A DNA stretch of 36,463 nucleotides, taken from Clostridia bacterium (lineage in GTDB: Bacteria; Bacillota; Clostridia; Christensenellales; CAG-138). Below, in pieces: positions 7,243 to 16,149 of the stretch. A program made the translations under genes and the position numbers. Where the stretch lies: positions 1 to 36,463 of the forward strand of contig JAFOTD010000027.1 of NCBI GenBank assembly GCA_017388175.1, written 5' to 3'. How positions within the stretch are numbered: the stretch's first letter is position 1; each line of letters begins with the position of its first letter. Under the pieces are notes generated by a model that searched no databases, was not told where the DNA came from, and saw nothing but the letters and a program-made list of their open reading frames with translations.

Positions 7243-8508
7243 ATGCCGACTCTTTCCGCGCTGATGGCGCTCGGGCTTGCCATGATCGGTGGGCTTGCTC
7301 TTTCGCGCCTGATGAAGATTTTACATCTGCCCAACGTGACCGGCTATCTGTTTGCCGGACTTCTCATAGGGCCGTACCTGCTGCCGCTGATCTTCGGCGA
7401 CGGCGTTTGTCTTCTGAACCATGAATCCGTAAACTCGCTTTCGAGCATCACGAACGTGGCGCTCGGCTTTATCGCGTTCTCGATCGGCGGCGAGTTCAAG
7501 CTTTCCTATATTAAAAAGCTCGGCGTCCGCATCATCGTGATCACACTCGTGCAGGCGATCACGACCGTATTGTTTGTGATCGGCGCGCTGCTGCTCATCC
7601 CGAACGAGAGCGATACGCACCGCATCTCGATGGCGCTGCTTTTAGGCGCGATCGCAGCCGCAACGGCCCCCGCCGCAACGCTGATGGTCGTCCGCCAGTA
7701 CCGCGCAAAGGGTCCCGTGACCGACACGCTGCTGCCGGTCGTTGCGTTTGACGACGCGGTCGGGCTTATGATCTTTTCGATCTGCTTCTCGCTTGCGAAA
7801 TCGCTGAGCACCGGCGCCGCGATCACCGTGAACGAGGCTGTATTAAAACCGCTTCTCGAGATCGTCATGTCGATCGGCATCGGTGCGATGCTCGGCGCGC
7901 TCCTCGCGCTTTGCATGCGCTGGTTCCACTCGCGTGCGAACCGGCTGTGCCTCATGATCACTGCGGTCATCCTGGGCGTTGCGTTTTCCGATCTTCTCGA
8001 CCTCAGCTCGCTGCTCGTGTGCATGATGATCGGCGCGATGTTTGCGAACCTCCGCAAGGACGCGGTCGAGATCCTCGACGGCACCGAGCAATGGACGCCT
8101 CCGCTGTTCATGCTATTCTTCGTGCTTTCCGGCGCGGAGCTGGACCTGACCATCCTGCCGATCGTCGGCATCATGGGAGTGGTGTACCTTATCGCGCGTT
8201 CGCTCGGCAAGTATTTCGGCGCGTTCTTCGGCGCGTTGCTCTCGAAATCCGAGCGCACAGTCCGCAACTTTCTCGGCATCACACTGCTGCCGCAGGCGGG
8301 CGTTGCGATCGGTATGGCGCAGTCCGTCGCTGCAAACCCCGAGTTAAGAGGCGCCGGTATCTCCACGCAGATCGTCGCGATCGTCCTGTTTGCGACGCTG
8401 GTCTATGAGCTCGTCGGGCCGGTCGCGACCAAGATCGCCCTGACCGCCGCAGGCGAGATCCCTAAAGTATCCAAAACAAACAAAAAACCAAAGGCGTCCA
8501 ACACATAA
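7243..8508 (+). CDS. Monovalent cation/proton antiporter, CPA2 family
   Basis: A membrane protein of 421 residues with about 12 hydrophobic segments, matching the Na+/H+ exchanger family in its KefB/NapA (CPA2) branch. VTGYLFAGLLIGPYLLP (about 29-45) is the typical TM2 region. LLPVVAFDDAVGLMIFS (about 163-179) carries an Asp-Asp pair in the membrane, the site that binds the cation and protons in this class. FFVLSGAELDL and LLPQAGVAIGMAQ are further family landmarks. It lacks C-terminal TrkA-N/KTN domains. It exchanges Na+ or K+ for protons across the cytoplasmic membrane; the ion cannot be told from sequence. It lies between the small possible regulator and mrp. Confidence 0.9.
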   Translation: MPTLSALMALGLAMIGGLALSRLMKILHLPNVTGYLFAGLLIGPYLLPLIFGDGVCLLNHESVNSLSSITNVALGFIAFSIGGEFKLSYIKKLGVRIIVITLVQAITTVLFVIGALLLIPNESDTHRISMALLLGAIAAATAPAATLMVVRQYRAKGPVTDTLLPVVAFDDAVGLMIFSICFSLAKSLSTGAAITVNEAVLKPLLEIVMSIGIGAMLGALLALCMRWFHSRANRLCLMITAVILGVAFSDLLDLSSLLVCMMIGAMFANLRKDAVEILDGTEQWTPPLFMLFFVLSGAELDLTILPIVGIMGVVYLIARSLGKYFGAFFGALLSKSERTVRNFLGITLLPQAGVAIGMAQSVAANPELRGAGISTQIVAIVLFATLVYELVGPVATKIALTAAGEIPKVSKTNKKPKASNT

Positions 8509-8535
8509 CCGACGCCGGAAAGGAATCCTATATCC

Positions 8536-9360
8536 ATGAGCGAATGCACCCATGACTGCAGCAGCTGCGCGCAGAACTGTTCCGAGCGTACGGAAGAGAA
8601 TGATTTCCGCGCGCATCTCAACGGCCTCTCCTCCGTGAAGAAGGTCATCGCCGTATTGTCCGGCAAGGGCGGCGTCGGCAAGTCGCTGGTCACGTCCCTG
8701 CTCGCGGTCAACGCGATGCGCAACGGCGATCACACGGCGATCCTTGACGCGGATATCACCGGCCCGTCAATTCCGAACGTATTCGGCGTCCATGAGAAAG
8801 CGACCGGCAGCGATGTCGGTATCTTCCCCGTCACCTCGAAGCTCGGCGTCGATATGATGTCGATCAACCTGCTTCTCGAAAACGAAACCGATCCCGTCGT
8901 CTGGCGCGGACCGATCATTGCCGGAACCGTCAAGCAGTTCTGGACCGACGTCATCTGGAAGGACGTCGATATCATGTTCATCGACATGCCGCCGGGAACG
9001 GGCGACGTTCCCCTTACCGTGTTCCAGTCCCTGCCGATCGACGGCGTCGTCGTCGTCACCTCGCCGCAGGAGCTCGTCGGCATGGTCGTGCAGAAGGCCG
9101 TCAACATGGCGAACATGATGAATATCCCCGTACTCGGCGTCGTCGAAAATTACAGTTATTTCGAGTGCCCCGACTGTGGCAAGCAGCATAAGCTGTTCGG
9201 CGAAAGCCATATCGAAAAGGTTGCAAAAGAGAACGGCGTCGATACCGTCTGCCGCATTCCGATCAACCCGAAACTTGCCGCCGCATGCGACGCGGGTCTC
9301 ATCGAACTGTACGAGGGCGACTGGCTGAACGCGCTTTCCGCCAAGATCGAATCGCTATGA
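8536..9360 (+). CDS. Mrp/NBP35 (ApbC-type) iron-sulfur cluster carrier ATPase
   Basis: This P-loop NTPase of the MinD/Mrp group carries Fe-S clusters to apoproteins. Of 274 residues, the first 17 hold a four-cysteine set (CTHDCSSCAQNC), as in the NBP35-type N-terminal cluster site. The deviant Walker A SGKGGVGKS is at about 41-49, followed by DADITGPSIPN and the FIDMPPGTGD motif (about 151-160). The C-terminal CPDC pair is the bridging-cluster ligand between subunits. AAGGAA lies upstream of the ATG. It is 27 bases after the antiporter and overlaps the next gene by ATGA, so translation is coupled. Confidence 0.93.
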   Translation: MSECTHDCSSCAQNCSERTEENDFRAHLNGLSSVKKVIAVLSGKGGVGKSLVTSLLAVNAMRNGDHTAILDADITGPSIPNVFGVHEKATGSDVGIFPVTSKLGVDMMSINLLLENETDPVVWRGPIIAGTVKQFWTDVIWKDVDIMFIDMPPGTGDVPLTVFQSLPIDGVVVVTSPQELVGMVVQKAVNMANMMNIPVLGVVENYSYFECPDCGKQHKLFGESHIEKVAKENGVDTVCRIPINPKLAAACDAGLIELYEGDWLNALSAKIESL

Positions 9361-9806
9361 CGCACGAAGAAAAGGCCTTACAATACTTCACGAGCGGCGC
9401 AAACTGCGCGCAGGCGGTTGTGCTCGCGTTTCATGACGAGCTCGGCATGGACGAAAAGACCGCCGCGCGGCTCGCTTCCTCGTTCGGCGGCGGCATCGGC
9501 AGACTGCGCGAGGTCTGCGGCGCGGTCTCCGGCATGATGATGGTCTACGGGCTTTTAAGAGGTTATGACGATCTCAAGAATCCCGACGCCAAGAAGCAGC
9601 ACTACGAAAACGTGCAGGCGCTTGCAAACGCCTTCCGCGAGGAGAACGGTTCGATCATCTGCCGTGAGCTTCTGTCGCTTCACGAAAACGAGCAGACGGA
9701 GCCAACCCCTACCCCGCGTTCGTCCGCGGCGTTTCACGCGCGTCCGTGCTTCGGCTTCGTGCAAAGCGCCGCAAGGCTTCTGGACGAGAAGCTGAACGAA
9801 CAGTAA
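9357..9806 (+). CDS. C_GCxxG_C_C family protein (cysteine-rich, likely redox)
   Basis: This 149-residue protein fits the C_GCAxxG_C_C family: GANCAQAVVLAF (about 14-25), FGGGIGRLREVCGAVSGMMM (about 43-62), then isolated cysteines in SIICREL and RPCFGF. Conserved cysteines of this family are thought to bind a metal or cluster or to do redox chemistry, but no activity is established to my knowledge. The ATG at 9357 overlaps the mrp stop (ATGA), which decides the start. Coupling to an Fe-S carrier makes a cluster-related role attractive. The C-terminal stretch EPTPTPRSSAAF looks like a low-complexity insertion. A terminator follows directly. Confidence 0.85.
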   Translation: MTHEEKALQYFTSGANCAQAVVLAFHDELGMDEKTAARLASSFGGGIGRLREVCGAVSGMMMVYGLLRGYDDLKNPDAKKQHYENVQALANAFREENGSIICRELLSLHENEQTEPTPTPRSSAAFHARPCFGFVQSAARLLDEKLNEQ

Positions 9807-9812
9807 GTAATG

Positions 9813-9840
9813 AAAAAAGGACGGTTTCCCGTCCTTTTTC
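9813..9840 (+). terminator. Intrinsic terminator, probably bidirectional
   Basis: GGACGG (9819-9824) pairs with CCGTCC (9829-9834) around TTTC, flanked by A6 on the left and T5 on the right. It ends the operon above and can serve the convergent gene ending at 9856. Confidence 0.85.
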
Positions 9841-9855
9841 CTTTTTGAAATTCCG

Positions 9856-10395
9856 TCAGTCGATTTCCTTCTGCTTTTCGGCACTCTCCGCGCCGAGTTT
9901 GCACAGAAGACCGGCGACGAGCATCATCACGCCGAGGCCGACCGATCCGCCGTCGTGGAAAGGCAGCTCCGCCACATCCTTCATGATGACTTTAAAAATA
10001 CCGTAGCAGATGCCGGCCAGAATCGACGCGCCGATCGGAATGCAGATCGCAAGAATACCGAGCCGCGTCAGTTCCTTTGCGCCGTCAAAGGTGAACGGCG
10101 TGCCGGCCTTGATCTCGTTTTTGAAATAGCGCTCCGCAAACTTCGCCAGCACTGCTTCGGCAGCACACATAATGATTCCGCAGGCCATCGCCGCATAGCA
10201 GGTCTGCGTATTGAGATCGCCTTTCTCAACCAAGCCCTTGATCGTCACGTCCCCGATTTTAAATCCTTCCGGGATAAACGCAAGACCGATGATGCCCAGA
10301 ACACATCCGACCGCACCGATGATGCAGAAGATGAATACGATGATGCTGAATACCTTTCCGATCTTGGAAAGCGTTTGCAATGTTTTTAATGTCAT
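9856..10395 (-). CDS. Four-helix membrane protein of unknown function (DUF2975-like?)
   Basis: The 179-residue protein has four hydrophobic segments: about 14-40 (FSIIVFIFCIIGAVGCVLGI), 66-85, 112-138 (LGILAICIPIGASILAGICY) and 150-168. The loop with FKNEIKAGTPFTFDGAKELTRLG between segments 2 and 3 recalls DUF2975 proteins, which have a similar size and layout; I hold that only loosely. AAAGGGGG lies 8 bases before the ATG and a good promoter lies upstream. It is monocistronic. In some Bacillota such proteins sit beside small HTH regulators; none is present here. Confidence 0.75.
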   Translation of the reverse strand: MTLKTLQTLSKIGKVFSIIVFIFCIIGAVGCVLGIIGLAFIPEGFKIGDVTIKGLVEKGDLNTQTCYAAMACGIIMCAAEAVLAKFAERYFKNEIKAGTPFTFDGAKELTRLGILAICIPIGASILAGICYGIFKVIMKDVAELPFHDGGSVGLGVMMLVAGLLCKLGAESAEKQKEID

Positions 10396-10424
10396 AACCG
10401 AACCCCCTTTTGATCATTTCCGTT

Positions 10425-10453
10425 ATCATACCACGCAATGCTGGACGCGTCAA
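10425..10453 (-). promoter_or_regulatory. Promoter for the four-helix membrane protein
   Basis: Minus strand: -35 TTGACG (10453-10448), 17-base spacer, -10 TATGAT (10430-10425). Confidence 0.75.
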
Positions 10454-10543
10454 TCAACAAGCGGGTATTTTTTGCGGGTAAGTCATGACGGCAGTCTGTC
10501 ATGCCGGATTCCCGCATGCCGGATTCTTCGTTTTTTATATTGT

Positions 10544-10571
10544 TTGACTTTCTAAGCGGACATGCTATAAT
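10544..10571 (+). promoter_or_regulatory. Promoter for the aminotransferase gene
   Basis: -35 TTGACT (10544-10549), 16-base spacer, -10 TATAAT (10566-10571). Just upstream, the motif ATGCCGGATTC occurs twice in tandem within about 10500-10526. Confidence 0.8.
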
Positions 10572-10601
10572 CGAGGTATCAGGAGTTGAAAGGAGACGTT
10601 T

Positions 10602-11888
10602 ATGATCCCGTATTCTCAGTTGGACAAGACCGCTCTCGAGGCGGAACTCTCTGCCGTTACCAAGGCGTATGAAGCCGTAAAGGCGAAGGGGCTGAAGCTC
10701 GATATGTCGCGCGGAAAGCCCGGAAAAGCGCAGCTCGATCTTTCGAACGACATGCTGAAGGTACTTCCCGACCGCGAAGATTGCTTCGACGGCGCACTGG
10801 ACGTCTGCAATTACGGCAATCTTGCCGGTATTCCGTCCGCGCGCAAGCTCTTTGCCGAGCTTCTGGACGTGAAGCCCGAAGAAGTCATCGTCGGCGGCAG
10901 CGCGTCGCTGCAGCTCATGTACAACCTGATCGCGACCGCGTTTTCGCACGGGCTTAAGAACAGTCCCGCGCCGTGGTCCAAGCGCGGCAAGGTGCGTTTC
11001 CTCTGCCCTGCGCCCGGCTACGACCGCCATTTCCGCATCACGGAGTTCTTCGGCATGGAGCTGATCCCGATCGCCATGACCGATGAGGGCCCCGATATGG
11101 ACGCTGTGCTGCAGTGGATCAAGGACCCGAGCGTTCTCGGCATCTGGTGCGTACCGAAATACAGCAATCCCGACGGCATCATCTACTCGAACCGCGTCAT
11201 CCATGCGCTCGCTTCCATGAAGCCCGCCGCGCCGGACTTTGCCCTGATGTGGGACAACGCGTACTGCATCCACGAGTTCGACGGCGATTACGTGCCGTTC
11301 CCGGATATGCTGAAGCTCTGCGCCGAATACGGCAACGCGGACATGGTCTATGAATTCGCTTCCACCTCGAAGGTCACCTTCCCCGGCGCCGGCATCTCCT
11401 GCATGTGCGCAAGCGAGGCGAATATCGCATACTTTATGAAGACCCTCGGCGTGCAGATCATCAGCTTCGACAAGGTGAATCAGCTCCGCCACGTTCGTTT
11501 CTTAAAGGACAAGCCCACCACGCTCGCGCTGATGAAGCGGCACGCCGCGATCCTGAAGCCTCGGTTTGACGCCGTCTGCGATGCGCTCGACCGCGAGATC
11601 GTTCCGCGCGGAATCGGACGCTATAACCGTCCGAAGGGCGGATATTTCGTGAGCCTTTACGCAATGCCGCAGACCGCAAAGCGCGCGCTGCAGCTTGTGA
11701 AGGAGGCCGGCGTCACGATGACGCCCGCCGGCGCGACTTATCCGTACGGACAGGATCCGTTCGACAGCAACATCCGCATCGCGCCGACGCTTCCCCCGGT
11801 GGAAGAGCTCAGCGTTGCGATCGACGTGCTGTGCCTGTGCCTTCGCATCGCCGCGCTCGAGCAGCTTCTTCGCACGAATGCAAACTGA
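10602..11888 (+). CDS. PLP-dependent aminotransferase (class I/II, aspartate aminotransferase-like PF12897 type)
   Basis: A fold-type I PLP enzyme of 428 residues. The N-terminus has LDMSRGKPGKAQLDLS (substrate/arm region), then NYGNLAGIPSARKLFAELL. CVPKYSNPDGI (about 184-194) holds the conserved Asn-Pro of the cofactor pocket. LMWDNAYCIHEF (about 223-234) holds the Asp and Tyr that contact the pyridine ring. STSKVTFPGAGISCM (about 258-272) holds the Schiff-base lysine. The long N-terminal region and RGKPG motif point to the PF12897 group annotated as aspartate/alanine aminotransferases. The exact amino donor is not determined. AAAGGAGA lies 6 bases before the ATG, and it is transcribed alone. 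Confidence 0.9.
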   Translation: MIPYSQLDKTALEAELSAVTKAYEAVKAKGLKLDMSRGKPGKAQLDLSNDMLKVLPDREDCFDGALDVCNYGNLAGIPSARKLFAELLDVKPEEVIVGGSASLQLMYNLIATAFSHGLKNSPAPWSKRGKVRFLCPAPGYDRHFRITEFFGMELIPIAMTDEGPDMDAVLQWIKDPSVLGIWCVPKYSNPDGIIYSNRVIHALASMKPAAPDFALMWDNAYCIHEFDGDYVPFPDMLKLCAEYGNADMVYEFASTSKVTFPGAGISCMCASEANIAYFMKTLGVQIISFDKVNQLRHVRFLKDKPTTLALMKRHAAILKPRFDAVCDALDREIVPRGIGRYNRPKGGYFVSLYAMPQTAKRALQLVKEAGVTMTPAGATYPYGQDPFDSNIRIAPTLPPVEELSVAIDVLCLCLRIAALEQLLRTNAN

Positions 11889-11911
11889 TCGTGAAATCAC
11901 GCACAAACCCT

Positions 11912-11940
11912 TTGACAGCGCATCGCGGATTCGTTATAAT
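11912..11940 (+). promoter_or_regulatory. Consensus promoter for the coiled-coil membrane protein
   Basis: Perfect TTGACA (11912-11917), 17-base spacer, perfect TATAAT (11935-11940). Confidence 0.9.
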
Positions 11941-11978
11941 AAACGTATAAATCATATATGAATTGGGAGGCGTATGTC

Positions 11979-12524
11979 ATGGAACTGAAAGACCAAATTC
12001 TGCAAACCAAAGAACGCAAAAAAGGCTTTTTGAAGGCCATGCCCGAAACGACGCGTACGCAGGTCGATACCTATGCCAAGCTGGATAAGATCGCCGGGAA
12101 TTACTGGATCCTGATCGTTTGCGCAGGCGTACTCGCGCTGATCAGCTATCTCGTCGCAGGCATCTCCAAAGGCGATTGGGTCATCAACCTGATCCCCGCG
12201 GCGCTCACCATTGCGGCCGGCGTCGTCGGCTCGTTTTACGTCAAGTCCCTGACGAAGAAGGCGAAGAAGGCCATCACGCTCGGCGCCCCCGACTACGTCG
12301 AAGAGCTCAACGCGATCAACGCCCGCCTTGCCGGTCTGGAAAAGGCTGAAAAAGCGCGTGTTGATGCGGAGCGTCAGGAAGCGAGAGCAAAGGCGCGCGC
12401 GGAAGCCGCACAGCGCGAAGCTGAGCTTGCTCTGCAGAAGCAGCAGGAAGCCGTGCAGAACGGCGCGCAGGTCGTGCAGAACGCAGCCCAGAATCCGGCA
12501 GAGCAGATCAATCCCGAAGAATAA
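11979..12524 (+). CDS. Membrane protein with C-terminal coiled coil, unknown function
   Basis: The 181-residue protein begins MELKDQILQTKERKKGF. I chose the ATG at 11979 over 11958 because GGGAGG (11965-11970) is correctly spaced only for the former. Two hydrophobic helices follow (about 44-63 WILIVCAGVLALISYLVA and 69-90 VINLIPAALTIAAGVVGSF). A long charged helix follows from about 100, rich in Ala, Glu, Lys and Arg (ARLAGLEKAEKARVDAERQE, then AREKAEAA-like heptads), ending in a Gln/Asn-rich tail. It is probably a small inner-membrane protein with a cytosolic coiled coil. It is monocistronic with a perfect promoter and its own terminator, so it may be well expressed. No family recognised. 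Confidence 0.8.
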   Translation: MELKDQILQTKERKKGFLKAMPETTRTQVDTYAKLDKIAGNYWILIVCAGVLALISYLVAGISKGDWVINLIPAALTIAAGVVGSFYVKSLTKKAKKAITLGAPDYVEELNAINARLAGLEKAEKARVDAERQEARAKARAEAAQREAELALQKQQEAVQNGAQVVQNAAQNPAEQINPEE

Positions 12525-12543
12525 TCCCCAATCCGTTCAAGAG

Positions 12544-12566
12544 CCACCCGACCCGGGTGGTTTTTT
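12544..12566 (+). terminator. Intrinsic terminator
   Basis: CCACCCG (12544-12550) pairs with CGGGTGG (12554-12560) around ACC, followed by T6. Confidence 0.92.
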
Positions 12567-13050
12567 GTTGCGCTTTGCGCAGCGGGACCGCGCCGAAGGA
12601 GCTCTGCGCTAACGACACGCTGCGGAGTCTCGGCTTTTCACGACGACCGGATATCGTTTCGTGCGCCGGAGCGCTTTCAAGAATCGGCGACACCGTACTG
12701 TTTCCGAACAGTCCGGGAAGCGTTCGGGCGGAAGAAAACCAAAACAAAAAGAGGAATTATGCGGTTCGTGTTACGGAGGGTAACTGTGCATAACAAGCCG
12801 CTATCGTTATCCTGAGGATGTCGTAGGAATGACGAAGGATTTCCCGCAGTACGCTGTCCGGCGATCGAAACATCGTCGAGACGGTTATAACCGTATATAC
12901 GCAGTATCGCATGCAGGCGATCCGGAACACAGAAGAACAGCCTATTTGCGCGCTAAAAAGGCCGCCCGGCGTAGGCGATCTTTATTGTCTTTTCGGAGTA
13001 GAAAGACACGACCGTCCCAAGGCGGTCGCTGCCTGTTTTTCTATTAATTC
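12567..13050 (+). other. Gene-free stretch with repeat-like fragments
   Basis: No convincing gene is seen in these 484 bases; the short open frames here have no ribosome binding site and no protein-like composition. The text around 12812-12850 (ATCCTGAGGATGTCGTAGG, then AATGACGAAGGATTT) has the look of a mobile intergenic repeat family common in gut Bacillota. The stretch near 12605-12640 (ACGACACGCTGCGGAGTCTC) is of similar style. ACTGTT-TCCG-AACAGT (about 12697-12712) can fold as a small hairpin. I infer decayed intergenic repeats. Confidence 0.45.
12999..13028 (-). terminator. Possible terminator of the AAA-CYTH gene
   Basis: CGACCG (13028-13023 on the minus strand) pairs with CGGTCG (13014-13009) over an 8-base loop, about 22 bases after the stop, followed by the modest U-rich TGTCTTTCT. 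Confidence 0.4.
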
Positions 13051-14154
13051 TTAAAGCTGCGTGAGGCTCTTTGAGATCATGTGCCCCTGATAGTTTACGT
13101 CTCCGGTGACCTCTTTGATGACATGAATCTCGGGCGGCAGATCGACCTTTTCGTCCTTGTCGCTGAGCTGTACGTCGAGGATCGCGTAATTCGCGTTGGT
13201 CGGGTACGTATCGACCGTGCAGTAGCGGCCTTTGTAAAGGAAGCAGAAGCGGCGCTTGCTGACGGAACCGAATTCAGGATCGACCTCTTCGATCTTGCGG
13301 AGATACTCCTTCTGCGAAAGCAGTCGTTCGTTTTCAATGCGCTCGATCGGAGAGATCGGACGTTTTTCGGTATAGAAATAGGAAATCGCATTGTTGGAAA
13401 CGACCTTCCTCGCGCGGCGCTCCGTGCCCTTTGCGCGGCCCTTGAGGTACGTCTGCGTAATGTTCTGCTCGACCGGCTCGTACGCAGCGAGGCCGTCTTC
13501 GTCGACGTACTCGATCAGGAACTTGCGTTCCAGCTGCGCGGGCGGAATCTCGCCGAGGATCGTATAGACCTCGTTCATCGCCTTTCGGATCTTGTTCTCG
13601 AAATTATAGGAGTTTCCGATCACGACACGATGCTTATGATTGCGCCAGCACAGAAGCGTGGCGTCCTCCTTCTCTCTCGCCTGCTCGAGCGTTTCGTAGC
13701 GTGCGGCATTGTCGTAATTATACGCAAACTCCGCGCCCTTCGACGAAGACACGAGATGGATCACCGCATCGTAGGATTCGAGGATCTCCTTTTCCGTCAG
13801 GTCGAACCGCGCGATGACCTGATTGAACTCCTTCTGCGAGACGTATGCCCGGTCGTCCATCACGCCGCGATCGCAGATGATCAGGATCTTGTCCTCCGGC
13901 ACGATCTGCGCCGCTTCCATCGCAAGCTTTTCCTTGTGAAGCTGTGAGGATACGACGAAATACTGAAAATCGAACATGGAAAGACAGTTCCCGAACGGCT
14001 TGATTCCGAATCCGCTGATGAGCTCCGTCGCGGCCTCCGGCACGATGAGCACACGGTAGCCGATGCTCGAAAGCTCCTTTACAAGGTGCGAGGTCAGCGT
14101 GGTCTTGCCGCCGGCAGGGCCGCCCGTCAGAACGATCTTTTTGATGCTTTTCAT
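13051..14154 (-). CDS. AAA-family ATPase/kinase fused to a CYTH domain (TTD14-like)
   Basis: This 367-residue protein has two parts. Residues 1-about 190 form a P-loop NTPase/kinase domain of the NadR/AAA_28 type, with Walker [10 protein letters not shown] (11-19), the lid/acidic motif [13 protein letters not shown] (about 87-99) and [10 protein letters not shown]. Residues about 205-365 look like a CYTH (triphosphate tunnel) domain: EFLIEY near its start, alternating charged strands ([21 protein letters not shown]) and a final [20 protein letters not shown]. The same pairing is known from Drosophila TTD14, which binds GTP and phosphatidic acid. A nucleotide- or polyphosphate-linked role is inferred. 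The start is set by AAAGGAT 8 bases before the ATG at 14154. Confidence 0.8.
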   Translation of the reverse strand: MKSIKKIVLTGGPAGGKTTLTSHLVKELSSIGYRVLIVPEAATELISGFGIKPFGNCLSMFDFQYFVVSSQLHKEKLAMEAAQIVPEDKILIICDRGVMDDRAYVSQKEFNQVIARFDLTEKEILESYDAVIHLVSSSKGAEFAYNYDNAARYETLEQAREKEDATLLCWRNHKHRVVIGNSYNFENKIRKAMNEVYTILGEIPPAQLERKFLIEYVDEDGLAAYEPVEQNITQTYLKGRAKGTERRARKVVSNNAISYFYTEKRPISPIERIENERLLSQKEYLRKIEEVDPEFGSVSKRRFCFLYKGRYCTVDTYPTNANYAILDVQLSDKDEKVDLPPEIHVIKEVTGDVNYQGHMISKSLTQL

Positions 14155-14204
14155 GGTGAGATCCTTTCGATCGGTACTTGAACGGCACAAATCCGTCCGT
14201 ATAC

Positions 14205-14233
14205 AGTATACCATACCCCGCCGTGGATTTCCA
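14205..14233 (-). promoter_or_regulatory. Promoter for the AAA-CYTH gene
   Basis: Minus strand: extended -10 TATGG-TATACT (hexamer 14210-14205) with a weak -35 TGGAAA (14233-14228) 17 bases upstream. Confidence 0.55.
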
Positions 14234-14257
14234 CCTCTTTTTTTCGACGCTCCGCTC

Positions 14258-14286
14258 TTTACAGTCCGCGCGATATTTGGTATCAT
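14258..14286 (+). promoter_or_regulatory. Promoter for fhs
   Basis: -35 TTTACA (14258-14263), 17-base spacer, -10 TATCAT (14281-14286), with the AGGGAGG binding site and ATG 16-29 bases further on. Confidence 0.7.
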
Positions 14287-14314
14287 TCTGCACGGAACGA
14301 ACAGGGAGGTTCAT

Positions 14315-15973
14315 ATGCTGACCGATATTGAAATCGCACAGCGCGCAACGCTGAAACCGATTGCCGACGTTGCCGAAAGCGCAGGCATCCCCGAAGACGC
14401 AATCGAGCCATACGGCAGATACAAGGCAAAGATCGACCCGCATTATATAAAAGGAAGCGGCGGAAAGCTGATTCTTGTCACTGCCATTACGCCGACTCCC
14501 GCTGGCGAAGGCAAGACGACCACCACGATCGGACTTGCAGACGCGCTGCACCGGCTCGGAAAGCGCGTGACCGCCGCGCTTCGGGAACCGAGCCTCGGCC
14601 CGGTGTTCGGCATCAAGGGAGGCGCGGCAGGAGGCGGATTTGCGCAGGTCGTTCCTATGGAGGACATCAATCTGCACTTCACCGGCGATTTCCACGCGAT
14701 CGGCGCGGCGAATAACCTTCTTGCTGCGATGATCGACAACCATATCCATCAGGGCAACGAACTCGGCTTTGCGCTCGATCGGATCGCATGGAGACGCTGT
14801 GTCGATATGAATGACCGCGCGCTCCGCAAGATCACCGTGGGCTTGGGCGGCAAGGCGAACGGCGTCCCGCGCGAGGACGGCTATGACATCACCGTCGCAA
14901 GCGAAGTCATGGCGGTCCTGTGCCTTGCGTCCGACCTGAAAGACCTGAAAGAGCGCCTCGGCCGCATGATCGCGGGTTACACAAAGGACGGCCGCCCGAT
15001 CACGGCAAAGGATCTGAAGGCGCACGGCGCGATGACCGCGCTTTTAAAGGACGCGATCCGGCCGAATCTCGTGCAGACGCTCGAGCATACGCCGGTGCTG
15101 ATCCACGGAGGACCGTTTGCGAACATTGCGCATGGCTGCAACAGCGTGATCGCGACAAAGCTTGCCTTGCAGCTTGGCGACTACGCCGTGACCGAAGCCG
15201 GCTTCGGCGCGGATCTCGGCGCGGAAAAGTTTTTCGATATCAAATGCCGCATGGCGGATCTGCATCCCAACGCGGTCGTGCTCGTCGCTACGGTTCGTGC
15301 GCTGAAATACCATGGCGGTGTGGATAAAGAGAATCTCACCGAGGAGAATATCTCCGCGCTGATTGCGGGCTTCCCGAACCTTTTACGGCATGCGGACAAC
15401 ATCCGCAAGCTCTTCGGTCTTCCCTGCGTCGTCGCGATCAACCGGTTCCCCTCCGATACCGACGCGGAGCTTTCCCTGTTGCACGAGCTCTGTGCCTCGC
15501 ACGATCTCGATACCGTCATTTCCGAGGTCTGGGCGAAGGGCGGCGAAGGCGGAGTTGCGCTTGCAGAACGCGTCATTTCGCTTTGCGAACAGCCGAACCG
15601 CTTCCGGTTCTGCTATGCCGCCGATACGACCCCGGAGGAAAAGCTCAATGCGATCGCGCAAAGAATCTATCATGCGGACGGCGTCGTTTTCACCGACGGC
15701 GCGCTGAGCGATTTGAAACAGCTCAAAGCGCTCGGGTTCGGCAGCCTTCCCGTTTGCGTTGCAAAGACGCAGTACAGTTTCTCCGATGACGCAAAAAGGC
15801 GCGGCGTACCGACAGGGTTCCGCATCACCGTTCGCAAGCTGCGCGTTGCGGCTGGCGCGGGATTTATCGTCGCGCTGACCGGTTCCGTCATGACGATGCC
15901 GGGACTGAGCAAGCACCCGGCTGCCGAAACCATTGACGTCGACGACAGCGGCAACATCGTCGGTCTGTTCTGA
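14315..15973 (+). CDS. fhs: Formate-tetrahydrofolate ligase (10-formyl-THF synthetase)
   Basis: Fhs joins formate to tetrahydrofolate with ATP, feeding one-carbon metabolism and, in acetogens, the methyl branch of the Wood-Ljungdahl pathway. The 552-residue length is typical. The ATP loop [14 protein letters not shown] is near residues 61-74. [20 protein letters not shown] (about 87-106) follows, then the family signature region [21 protein letters not shown]. Further on come [13 protein letters not shown] and the C-terminal [26 protein letters not shown] before 14315 decides the start over longer in-frame extensions. It is alone in its transcript; no other folate or Wood-Ljungdahl genes are adjacent, so acetogenesis cannot be claimed. 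Confidence 0.98.
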   Translation: MLTDIEIAQRATLKPIADVAESAGIPEDAIEPYGRYKAKIDPHYIKGSGGKLILVTAITPTPAGEGKTTTTIGLADALHRLGKRVTAALREPSLGPVFGIKGGAAGGGFAQVVPMEDINLHFTGDFHAIGAANNLLAAMIDNHIHQGNELGFALDRIAWRRCVDMNDRALRKITVGLGGKANGVPREDGYDITVASEVMAVLCLASDLKDLKERLGRMIAGYTKDGRPITAKDLKAHGAMTALLKDAIRPNLVQTLEHTPVLIHGGPFANIAHGCNSVIATKLALQLGDYAVTEAGFGADLGAEKFFDIKCRMADLHPNAVVLVATVRALKYHGGVDKENLTEENISALIAGFPNLLRHADNIRKLFGLPCVVAINRFPSDTDAELSLLHELCASHDLDTVISEVWAKGGEGGVALAERVISLCEQPNRFRFCYAADTTPEEKLNAIAQRIYHADGVVFTDGALSDLKQLKALGFGSLPVCVAKTQYSFSDDAKRRGVPTGFRITVRKLRVAAGAGFIVALTGSVMTMPGLSKHPAAETIDVDDSGNIVGLF

Positions 15974-15984
15974 TTCGGTCTGCA

Positions 15985-16022
15985 GGAAGACCCTTCCGGA
16001 AACGGGAGGATCTTCCTTTTTA
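15985..16022 (+). terminator. Intrinsic terminator of fhs
   Basis: GGAAGA (15985-15990) pairs with TCTTCC (16011-16016); an inner CCG-GAAA-CGG stem closes it. A T5 tract follows. Confidence 0.82.
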
Positions 16023-16149
16023 TTCTTATGATCGGTTCTCCGATCGGATCTGGCGCTTTAGGGAATAATCAGGCTCCCATCCTTTCCGATCCTGTTCGGG
16101 ATCGTACATATTCGGTTCATTTTTTCTTCACATTTCTTTTATTAAGGGC

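Noticed and set aside
8493-8516. Inverted repeat GGCGTC/GACGCC at the antiporter stop as a terminator.
   Set aside because: Only 6 pairs, a 12-base loop and no U-tract; the next gene is 27 bases away, in the same apparent operon.
14063-14314. N-terminal extension of the fhs reading frame.
   Set aside because: It overlaps the divergent gene and both promoters; the ATG at 14315 has GGGAGG and matches the family N-terminus.
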